Under the pieces are notes generated by a model. It ran no database searches and was not told the DNA's origin. It saw nothing but the letters and a program-made list of their open reading frames with translations. Made by a program: the position numbers and the translations under genes. 45,429 nucleotides of DNA from NCBI GenBank assembly GCA_023488905.1, contig JAMDCQ010000004.1, positions 1-45,429 on the forward strand. The letters are read 5' to 3'. Origin of the DNA: Candidatus Bathyarchaeota archaeon. Its GTDB lineage: Archaea > Thermoproteota > Bathyarchaeia > Bathyarchaeales > Bathycorpusculaceae. Below are positions 8,793 through 15,778 of the stretch, one piece after another (position 1 is the first letter of the stretch; each line of letters begins with the position of its first letter).

Positions 8793-9149
8793 ACCCTTCC
8801 CCCTTCACTTTGTTTATTTAATTTTGCTATAATTTCCTTCTATACGTCCCTTATTTAGAGGCATTGAACAGGGTTTTGTTGCTCTGAAGCGAACCCCTAT
8901 CCCTATTTAAAGGCTAAAAGGTCAGGTTCTTGGGGCAGGTAACTTCGTGTTGCGTTAAGCGTACGGTTTCGCCGCAGAGCTCTATCCCTCTATAGGTCTG
9001 TGCATAGAACCTCTAATAGGCGGCAAATATGTTGGTGCGGCGCTATCCCCTCTAGGTGCTGTGCATAGGTTGGATATTAGGCGCCAAATATGCTGGTTTC
9101 AGCTTGATTCTTATATCCACGACGCAATAGTCTCTGTTGAGGGTTAGGT
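8793..9149. other. intergenic region between metK and the DUF488 gene
   Basis: No gene is seen. It contains a T-rich stretch just after metK (about 8808-8838), two copies of a pyrimidine/TATA motif at 8844-8862 and 8891-8914, and an imperfect tandem repeat at 8982-9097. Confidence 0.6.
8982..9097 (+). repeat. imperfect tandem repeat, two 55-bp units, period 61
   Basis: Unit 1 is at 8982-9036 and unit 2 at 9043-9097. Both begin CTATCCC(C)TCTA. They share GTGCATAG and end (G)CAAATATG(T/C)TGGT. The units are diverged but clearly alignable. There is no open frame across them. A small structured RNA or a double operator are possible. Confidence 0.6.
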
Positions 9150-9725
9150 TTGAGCAAAGAAATCGAACTGACAGTTTTCACCATCGGGCACTCAACCCGC
9201 ACCTTAGAAGAATTCACCGAGCTACTCCAAACCTACCAAATCACCCTCCTCATAGACGTGCGAACCGCCCCCCACAGCCGCCACAACCCCCAATTCAACA
9301 AAGAAGCCCTCCCCGACCACCTCAAACCCCTCGACGTCAAATACATTCATCTGCCCGAAATCGGCGGCTTACGGCACCCCAACCGCAACAGCATCAACCT
9401 CGCCTTGGAAAACGCCAGCTTCCGCGGCTACGCCGACTACATGCAGACCAAAGAGTTCTCTGAGGCGTTGCTTAAGGTGATGGCGTTGGCACGGGAAAAC
9501 CGCCTTACCCTCATGTGCGCGGAGGCGCTACCATGGAAATGCCACCGAATCCTGCTTTCTGACGCCCTTGTTGCGCGGCATGTGCGGGTGCTGCATATCA
9601 TAAGCAAAACCGACACCATAACCCACCAACTAAACGAACTGGCGCATGTAGAGGGCTCCAAGGTGACGTATCCGCTATATAGTAAAGAGACGCCACAGAG
9701 AACACTAGTCGATTTCAGCCTTTAA
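9150..9725 (+). CDS. DUF488 family protein
   Basis: A 191-residue DUF488 protein. Hallmarks are the N-terminal TIGHSTRTLEEFTELL, LLIDVRTAPHSRHNPQFNKE and the Cys-containing LMCAEALPWKCHRILLSDAL. The family is widespread, and the conserved Cys and His suggest a nuclease- or rhodanese-like chemistry that has not been settled. TTG start at 9150, preceded by GAGGG. The gene is more GC-rich than the cassette that follows it, so the two probably have different histories. Confidence 0.85.
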   Translation: MSKEIELTVFTIGHSTRTLEEFTELLQTYQITLLIDVRTAPHSRHNPQFNKEALPDHLKPLDVKYIHLPEIGGLRHPNRNSINLALENASFRGYADYMQTKEFSEALLKVMALARENRLTLMCAEALPWKCHRILLSDALVARHVRVLHIISKTDTITHQLNELAHVEGSKVTYPLYSKETPQRTLVDFSL

Positions 9726-9751
9726 ATCAACACCGTAACAATGCAAAAGTA

Positions 9752-9760
9752 TTATATTTA
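9752..9760 (+). promoter_or_regulatory. TATA box of the radical SAM cassette
   Basis: TTATATTTA lies 23 bp before the GTG at 9783. That places the transcription start at or next to the codon and suggests a leaderless mRNA. Confidence 0.6.
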
Positions 9761-9782
9761 AGACGCAGGAACTAAGCAATCG

Positions 9783-10161
9783 GTGTACTGGTTGAAAATA
9801 CGATCTGACTTTGTCACTAATAGCAGTTCGGTGAGTTATATACTTACAATGAAAAAGGACCTCGCCGATCACATGAAAGATTGGTTTGTTCAAAGAAATT
9901 CAGAAGAATCCGCGGTTTATGAAAAGTTAAAAGAGATTATCGCAACTGGAGAACAGCGTAACAATTAACGGTGAAGAACTCTATGCAAAAACAGTAAAGT
10001 TTGATACTGGCGATACTTTAACAAATGGTCAGAATACGAGAGTTAACTTTCAAACGTTGTCTGATGAGGACCTGATAGCCTACATATACGGAGAGTATAT
10101 CCTAAATGGAAAAATCTCTAAACTAGGCGTTTTTGCAGCTACGTTAATAGAGTCGTATTAA
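9783..10161 (+). CDS. SDFVTNSSS-motif protein, apparent frameshift; putative radical SAM substrate
   Basis: Frame one (9783-9968) begins with GTG and gives YWLKIRSDFVTNSSSVSYIL, a Ser/Thr/Asn-rich N-terminal motif I recognise as recurring at the start of small proteins in many prokaryotes. The frame then ends early. The +1 frame is open from 9931 to the stop at 10159-10161. It encodes a coherent tail (ENSVTINGEELYAKTVKF ... GVFAATLIESY) with no start codon of its own. Joined, they give about 125 residues. Removing one A from the AAAA run at 9929-9932 restores one frame. The stop overlaps the ATG of the radical SAM gene (TAATG), so the two are translationally coupled. The function is unknown. 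Modification by the neighbour is inference. Confidence 0.65.
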
Positions 10162-11222
10162 TGTCATTTAGCATTTCTGAAAAAACACTCAGGAGACATA
10201 GTCCTGAGTATAATTTTTTAGGACTTTACGAAAAAGGGATCACTTTTAGATGGGGAAAAACTTTTCAAGAAAACCCAGCGTTAGCACCTTTTCCGGAACT
10301 GGCAGATATTTCAATTTCAAACAGTTGTAGTAAAGGATGCGATTTCTGTTATAGAGACAGTACGCCTAAAGGAAAAATTATGGATATTGATGCCTACAAA
10401 TTTGTTTTAGAACAATTGACATCACAAGAATATGGACCTGTCTTCCAAATAGCTTTAGGTGGTGGTGAACCAACAGAGCACCCCCAACTAGAAAAACTGC
10501 TATTAGAAACTCGAAAATACAAAATTATCCCTAATCTTACAACAAATGCAACAGCTGTTAGCGATGAGACACGTGAAGTTTTTAGAAAAACTTGCGGAGC
10601 GATAGCTATTTCGATGGCTTCACTGGAGTTAGAGTTCATCAAGAAAAATGTCCAACCATTTTTAGAATCGCAATTGAGAACCAATATACATTTTCTCTTG
10701 ACAAACAAATCGCTGAAAGAGGCAATTGAAATATTAAATGGGCGTTGGGACAGCGCACTTAATGGCGTTAATGCCGTAGTTTTTCTTACTCACAAAACCA
10801 TAGGCAGAGCTAAAAAAGAAAACAACCTAACACGCAACGATGAAATGGCACGATTTTTACACTTGGTTGACCAGAAAAAGTCAAAGCTTCATATTGGGTT
10901 TGATGCTTGTTTTGTGCCTCTGTTAATTACCGAAACAAAAGTGGATTGTCGATTTCTAGACTCATGCGAGTGCGGGTTCTTTTCAATATACATCAACGAG
11001 GCTTTAGAGGTAAAACCTTGCTCATTCGCAAATGATAATAGGTACACGTTCAGTCTCGAAAAGGAAACTCTCTCAAACATTTGGAACAATAAATTTGCCG
11101 ACTATAGAAAAAGGGTAACCCAACTTTGCACGTTGAATTGTAACCGAAAAGATGAATGTAGGGGCGGTTGTCTATTTCATTCAAACCTAAACTTGTGCAA
11201 ACCAAATAATTCATTTTCCTAA
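10161..11222 (+). CDS. radical SAM protein with SPASM-like C-terminal cysteines
   Basis: A 353-residue radical SAM enzyme. The [4Fe-4S]-SAM motif is CSKGCDFC (C56, C60, C63), followed by the SAM-binding GGGEPTEHP at about 100-108. The C-terminal third carries ten Cys (250, 263, 269, 271, 287, 323, 327, 333, 337, 346), including CTLNC and CRGGC. This resembles a SPASM or twitch domain with auxiliary Fe-S clusters. Enzymes of this build modify ribosomally made peptides or proteins, for example by thioether formation or by anaerobic sulfatase maturation. The ATG overlaps the stop of the TNSSS-motif gene. The pair is AT-rich relative to its neighbours and probably horizontally acquired. Confidence 0.88.
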   Translation: MSFSISEKTLRRHSPEYNFLGLYEKGITFRWGKTFQENPALAPFPELADISISNSCSKGCDFCYRDSTPKGKIMDIDAYKFVLEQLTSQEYGPVFQIALGGGEPTEHPQLEKLLLETRKYKIIPNLTTNATAVSDETREVFRKTCGAIAISMASLELEFIKKNVQPFLESQLRTNIHFLLTNKSLKEAIEILNGRWDSALNGVNAVVFLTHKTIGRAKKENNLTRNDEMARFLHLVDQKKSKLHIGFDACFVPLLITETKVDCRFLDSCECGFFSIYINEALEVKPCSFANDNRYTFSLEKETLSNIWNNKFADYRKRVTQLCTLNCNRKDECRGGCLFHSNLNLCKPNNSFS

Positions 11223-11225
11223 AGT

Positions 11226-12572
11226 TTAGCCTTTTTGTAGTTTTGCTATGAAGAAGCCGTTGCAGCTATGTACGTGTGGATAGAGGCGTTGGCATTGGGT
11301 TAAGCCGTTTAAGCCTGGGACGCCGATTTTGGGTTCAACCTCCACCAGCTTGAAGTCGGGGTGGGCTTTTAGAAACTGCTCGATCACGCCTTCGTTTTCT
11401 TCCAGCGTGATGCTGCAGGTGGAGTAAGCTAAGATGCCGCCGGGTTTGACTTTGTCGGCGCAGTTGTTAATCATCTGCAGCTGGATTTCACTCATGTTTT
11501 GGATGGATTTTGGGCTGAGGCGCCACTTCGCGGAGGGTTGCTTGGCGAAGACGCCTGAACTGGTGCATGGCGGGTCTAAGACGAGCAAATCAGCTTCTCC
11601 GACCAGGGGCACCGAAACCCGTGCGTCAGCGACCAGTGGGTCAGCAATTTTTGTGTCCATCCGAGCGGTCTCCTTCTGCCAAGTGCACATGCGTTTGGCT
11701 GAGAAATCCACCGAGATAATGGTGCCTTGGTTGCTCATGAGTTGGGCGATGAAGGTGGTTTTGGCGCCTGGAGCCGCGCAGATGTCGAAGACGGTGCTGT
11801 TCGGAGCGGGGTTTGCGGCTTGGGTGGCAAAGCAGCTGGCTTTATCCTGCACATAAAACAAGCCCTTTTTGAGGCTTGGCGACGTGTTAAGGGGCGCTTT
11901 AAGCTCCAAAACTTTATAAGTGTATTTTAGGAGTTCGACTTTTTCGAGTTTTGTGCCTTCCGTGGCCAGCTTAGTCACGATTTCCTCTTCGGAAGCGGCA
12001 AGGGTGTTTACTCGGATGTAGGTGGGCGGGGGGTTGAGGCTGCCTTTGAAGAAAGCGGTGGCTTCTTCTTTGCCGAAGAGTTTGGTGAGGTATTCAACGA
12101 ACCAGGTTGGGTGGAAAGTTTCAAGGGCAACGCGCTCGGTTTCGCTGGCGGCTTCGAGGATGGGTGCAAGCTGCCGCGTTAACAGAAAACCCAAAAACGG
12201 CTCCACTTCGCGCATAACTTCCCAGCCCAAAATCGCTCTGCCCAAACTTGCGATGGATTCGGCTTCTTTAAGGTGGATTTTGCCCCAGTTTTTAGCGACG
12301 CGCGTCTGGTAAACGTAGAGGCGCAGAAACGCTTGGATGCCTTGGTTGTATTCGCCTATTTTTTTGGGTGCCACCACCGTGTTGACGAGTTTGTCGATGA
12401 GGTTTTTGCGCCTTGTGGTTTCAACGACTAAGCCGTATGCGAGGCGCATGGCCTGCGGGTTGCTTATGCCCAGCTGCTTAGTTGTACGCACCAGCGCTGA
12501 GCGTTCGTTTAGGCGGCGTAGTTCCATCCAACTCAAAGTTTCTATAGCGATTGTCCAAGCTTCCCGCAACAA
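11226..12572 (-). CDS. RsmB/NSUN-family m5C RNA methyltransferase with NusB-like domain
   Basis: A 448-residue protein. Residues 1-140 are helical and NusB-like. A pre-catalytic segment (about 155-240) leads to the Rossmann methyltransferase: DICAAPGAKTTFIAQL (SAM), DPPCTSSG with C336 and YSTCSITLEENE with C386, the two Cys needed for the m5C reaction and product release. This family methylates cytosine C5 in rRNA or tRNA. The NusB plus methyltransferase layout matches bacterial RsmB. Archaeal homologues act on tRNA or rRNA, and the target here cannot be told. TTG start. Its 3' end lies 3 bp from that of the radical SAM cassette. Confidence 0.9.
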   Translation of the reverse strand: MLREAWTIAIETLSWMELRRLNERSALVRTTKQLGISNPQAMRLAYGLVVETTRRKNLIDKLVNTVVAPKKIGEYNQGIQAFLRLYVYQTRVAKNWGKIHLKEAESIASLGRAILGWEVMREVEPFLGFLLTRQLAPILEAASETERVALETFHPTWFVEYLTKLFGKEEATAFFKGSLNPPPTYIRVNTLAASEEEIVTKLATEGTKLEKVELLKYTYKVLELKAPLNTSPSLKKGLFYVQDKASCFATQAANPAPNSTVFDICAAPGAKTTFIAQLMSNQGTIISVDFSAKRMCTWQKETARMDTKIADPLVADARVSVPLVGEADLLVLDPPCTSSGVFAKQPSAKWRLSPKSIQNMSEIQLQMINNCADKVKPGGILAYSTCSITLEENEGVIEQFLKAHPDFKLVEVEPKIGVPGLNGLTQCQRLYPHVHSCNGFFIAKLQKG

Positions 12573-12727
12573 ATCAGTTCACACTCCAACCAAATGCATC
12601 GCCCTAAATAAGCAATTCAACACGCGCCACTGTAACTGCATGTAAACAGCCACATAGCTTTATCAATTTTTCAATTGTGCTAGAGGAGTTGTGTTCTGGG
12701 GCAGACTCCAAGTGGGAGGTGAAGTAT

Positions 12728-12859
12728 TTGTCCAGAAGACGAAAAGACATGGATATGGAGTGGGATAAGGGTAAGATGACGGTTCAGGAAGCAGGCAAAA
12801 AAGGCGGCTCACGCGCCCGCGAACTCGGTGAGGAAGACAGGGAACGCACAGAAAGATAA
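12728..12859 (+). CDS. short KGG-motif protein
   Basis: A 43-residue, very charged peptide. The start chosen is the TTG at 12728, because a strong GGAGGTGA sequence sits at 12715-12722. The C-terminal part, MTVQEAGKKGGSRARELGEE, has the KKGG motif found in many small archaeal and bacterial stress-associated peptides. It continues only 25 residues past the motif, so there is one KGG unit rather than the usual two or three. No function is assigned. An upstream GTG at 12677 is also open but lacks a ribosome binding site. Confidence 0.5.
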   Translation: MSRRRKDMDMEWDKGKMTVQEAGKKGGSRARELGEEDRERTER

Positions 12860-12929
12860 GTGCGTACAAAAATAGCCGCACACATCAGCTTATCCAACTT
12901 TTCTTTTTCTATTCAGAGGAGACTTAAGG

Positions 12930-13112
12930 ATGAATTCAAGTCAAATGGTCAAGCGCCGAGTGACACCCCAAACCCGCGCGGGGCAATACATGTGTGCTGA
13001 ATGTGGCAAAATCTTCGACACCAAAAAAGAAGTAGACAGCCACCGACGCAAAAAGCATGGATCACAACTCAAATCGGTCCATGACGCACTCAACGGCCTA
13101 TACACCGAATAA
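12930..13112 (+). CDS. single C2H2 zinc finger protein
   Basis: A 60-residue protein with one classical finger: C22-x2-C25-x12-H38-x4-H43 (CAECGKIFDTKKEVDSHRRKKH). The N-terminal 20 residues are basic. Single-finger proteins of this size are common in archaea and are presumed nucleic-acid binding. Promoter and ribosome binding site (GAGGAG) lie upstream, and the gene stands alone. Confidence 0.8.
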   Translation: MNSSQMVKRRVTPQTRAGQYMCAECGKIFDTKKEVDSHRRKKHGSQLKSVHDALNGLYTE

Positions 13113-13219
13113 GCCCAAGTTTAGGCGGAAAATACCGATTTCTGTAGGGATACCTCTATTCGGTTTTTGAGCAAGTTTATTTAGCCCAAACCAAAATAGA
13201 ACCTCTGGAGACCCCCGCA

Positions 13220-14020
13220 GTGAAGCCAACACCTAAAAGTCAACGCAAACTCATCCTTACCCACGACGTTGACTGGCCATTTAGGGGCCCCGGCAAAGCA
13301 CACGTTTTGGCAAGGCAGGACAGGTTTTCGCCTGAAATCATCCAGAAAGTCCAAACCGAAGACTTCAACCCCTACTTCGGCGTTCCTAGGGTCAGGGAAA
13401 TTGAAGAGAAATTCGGGGTTAAATCAACCTTCTTTTTTAGACCCGTCTATGACGACGGATGCGAAGTGGGCGAGTACAGCCAAACCATACGCGACCTCTT
13501 GGCGCATGGCTGGGAAGTGGGGTTGCACGCCAACAACACCGCCATGCAGCAAGATGTGGACAGAGAAAAAGCGCTCATCGAGAAAGCCGCGGGAACCCAA
13601 ATCGATGGCTGCAGGATTCACTGCCTAAAAATCTGCGACAACACTTACCCAAACTTCGCAAAAGCAGGCATAAAGTACGATTCATCCATCTCGTTTGATA
13701 AGCACCGTATTGACTCCAGAAACACGGGGCACCTTACCAGAAACGGGGTGGTGGTGTTTCCAATCACGTTTATGGATGCTTACCTGTTTACTTACATGGG
13801 GCAAACCGAAGAGACTATCGTGCCCTTCATCGTTAAAACCGTAGACCAGCTTTATGAGTCAGGCGCAGAAATCCAAACACTACTATGGCATGACAACGCA
13901 GTCATGATGCGAGGCGGCAGAGTATACCCCCAACTAATCGAGCAACTCATCAGCAGGGATATAACGTTTTTAACTGGAAGACAAGCCTTTAAACAGGTAC
14001 AAGAGGCAACACAGCGATGA
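13220..14020 (+). CDS. polysaccharide deacetylase-like protein
   Basis: A 266-residue NodB-fold protein. The metal-binding motif appears as LTHDVDWP (D16, D18), with VGLHANNT (H103) as the histidine motif and LWHDNAVM near the end. Members deacetylate N-acetyl sugars or act on related amides. No signal peptide is visible, so the substrate is probably a cytosolic sugar or sugar nucleotide. It is the first gene of a tight operon: its stop overlaps the ATG of the ATP-grasp gene (ATGA). GTG start at 13220 after CCTCTGGAGACC. Confidence 0.82.
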   Translation: MKPTPKSQRKLILTHDVDWPFRGPGKAHVLARQDRFSPEIIQKVQTEDFNPYFGVPRVREIEEKFGVKSTFFFRPVYDDGCEVGEYSQTIRDLLAHGWEVGLHANNTAMQQDVDREKALIEKAAGTQIDGCRIHCLKICDNTYPNFAKAGIKYDSSISFDKHRIDSRNTGHLTRNGVVVFPITFMDAYLFTYMGQTEETIVPFIVKTVDQLYESGAEIQTLLWHDNAVMMRGGRVYPQLIEQLISRDITFLTGRQAFKQVQEATQR

Positions 14021-15099
14021 CCAACATTTTGGTAACTGGGGCAGGCGGCTCAGGCGGCATAAGCTTCATCCGCGCACTCCGACTGGCAGAACAACAAAAA
14101 AAACTCAAACCCTTCATCGCATGCACCGACCACAACCCGCATTTCCTCAACTTCCCCGACTCCGACGCCCACTACCACTCACCCCGACACGACGACCCCA
14201 CCTTCATTCCACTCCTGCAAAAAATCATCCAAACCCACAACATCGAATTCCTCCATCCCCACCCGAGCAGCGAAGCCCAAATCGTCGCAGAAAACCTAAA
14301 GCAATTCGAAAACGTCAAAACCTACCTCCCCAAACCCACCGCCATCATGCCAGACAAACTCCTCATCCACAACGCCCTGCACAAAAAAGGCGTCAGGGTG
14401 CCCAGAACCGTCGAAGTCAACACCTTCGCAGACGTGGAAAAAGCTTTCAAGAAAATCGGGAGCCCGCTGTGGATTAGGGCAAGGCGGGGCGCAGGCGGCA
14501 GACTCGGCTTGAAAATGGAAAACGTTGAGCAGGCGCGGCACTGGGTGGAACTTAACACGTCACAGGGCAGATGCAAGGTCTCGGATTTTGTGGCTCAAGA
14601 GTTTCTGTGTGGAAGAGATTTAGCGTTTGACTCACTCTGGTACAAAGGCAAATTGGTAACTTCTTACTGTCGAGAACGGCTTGAGTATTTCCTCAAACAC
14701 ATCTCACTCTCAGGTATCACGGGCACCCCAACCATCGCCCGCACGGTGATGGACGAGAAAATTGACCGCGTCGGCGTAGACTCAGTCAAAGCCCTCGACC
14801 CCCAACCGCACGGCTTCTATTCAACCGACATAAAGGAAGACTCCAAAGGCAACTGCGTCGTGACTGAAGTGGACGGCAAATGGCACACCACCGCACCACT
14901 CTGGGGGTACGCTTTCGCAAAAGCCTTCAACAAACCCGAACTAAACTTAACCTACCAATACCTCAAACTGGCATTGGAAGGCGAAACAGACGGCACCTTA
15001 CCCACCCACGACCTCTTCCCAGACAATTACCTCTTAGTGCGGCAGCTGGATGCAGGCGTTATGCTTGAACACGAGGACCAGACATGGCGAGTAGTGTAA
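14017..15099 (+). CDS. ATP-grasp ligase (carbamoyl-phosphate synthase-like)
   Basis: A 360-residue protein. It has an N-terminal pre-ATP-grasp domain starting NILVTGAGGSGGISFIRAL, then the ATP-grasp core with PLWIRARRGAGGRLGLKM (ATP-binding lysine/arginine region), VAQEFLCGRDLAFDSLWYKG and a C-terminal GNCVVTEVDGKW that carries the metal-binding acidic and polar residues. Such proteins join a carboxylate to an amine or thiol through an acyl-phosphate. The substrate is unknown. Its operon, with a deacetylase before it and a HAD phosphatase after it, suggests assembly of a modified sugar or small conjugate. Confidence 0.82.
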   Translation: MTNILVTGAGGSGGISFIRALRLAEQQKKLKPFIACTDHNPHFLNFPDSDAHYHSPRHDDPTFIPLLQKIIQTHNIEFLHPHPSSEAQIVAENLKQFENVKTYLPKPTAIMPDKLLIHNALHKKGVRVPRTVEVNTFADVEKAFKKIGSPLWIRARRGAGGRLGLKMENVEQARHWVELNTSQGRCKVSDFVAQEFLCGRDLAFDSLWYKGKLVTSYCRERLEYFLKHISLSGITGTPTIARTVMDEKIDRVGVDSVKALDPQPHGFYSTDIKEDSKGNCVVTEVDGKWHTTAPLWGYAFAKAFNKPELNLTYQYLKLALEGETDGTLPTHDLFPDNYLLVRQLDAGVMLEHEDQTWRVV

Positions 15100-15653
15100 A
15101 AATCTCTGCGGTCGCATTGGACTTCGACGGCGTAATAGCCAACTTGGAAGTTGACTGGAACGATGTTATACGGAAAATTTCAAAAATAGCGGGTCAAGAC
15201 ATTAAAAGCCTCCTGACTTTCTATGAAGCCAACTTTGGGGTTCCAATCTACCAGAAAGTCAGCGCCGAAATCGAAAACATCGAATTAGAAGCCCTCAAAA
15301 AAACCCAAGCAGTCCCTTTCATAGCTGAATTTCTAAAAAGCCTCCAAGAAAAGCAAGTCCCAGTCTACGTTGTTTCCATGCAGACAGCCAAAGTAATCCA
15401 AGTCTTCCTCAACCAACAGGAACTAAGCAGCTACGTTAAAGAGGTTGTTACCCGGGACAGGTTTCCCAGCAAGAGAGCACAGGTGGATTACGTCACGAAA
15501 ACTGTCGGGGGCAGGGTGCTGTTTGTGGATGACTTAAAGCGGAACCTGATTAGCTGCCAAGACCTAAATGTCGTGTGCTTCCATTTTCAGCGTACCAAGA
15601 AACCGAAAGATGCCCAAAAATCTTGGGATAGAATCCTTGAGTTCATCAAATAG
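15084..15653 (+). CDS. HAD superfamily hydrolase
   Basis: A 189-residue HAD phosphatase. Motif I is ALDFDGVIANLE (D13 nucleophile, D15), motif II is VYVVSMQ, a lysine lies in FPSKRAQ, and motif IV is VLFVDDLKRN. A helical cap lies between motifs I and II. It overlaps the ATP-grasp gene by 16 bp, so co-translation is likely. A phosphate-removing step in the same pathway is the simplest reading. Confidence 0.85.
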   Translation: MASSVKISAVALDFDGVIANLEVDWNDVIRKISKIAGQDIKSLLTFYEANFGVPIYQKVSAEIENIELEALKKTQAVPFIAEFLKSLQEKQVPVYVVSMQTAKVIQVFLNQQELSSYVKEVVTRDRFPSKRAQVDYVTKTVGGRVLFVDDLKRNLISCQDLNVVCFHFQRTKKPKDAQKSWDRILEFIK

Positions 15654-15778
15654 GCTTTTTGCAGTCTAAAAAGAGGCTTCAGTTAGGTTGCTGTTTGTCA
15701 ACAAGGGTTTCGAAGTTGTGTTGCGGTAAAGATTTTAGTGCCGTTACACCATAGTGGGAGCGAAGGTTCAGAGAGAGG

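Noticed and set aside
8793-9149. Possible tRNA or CRISPR in the repeat region
   Set aside because: There is no cloverleaf or TTCGAAT-type T-loop, and only two diverged units exist.
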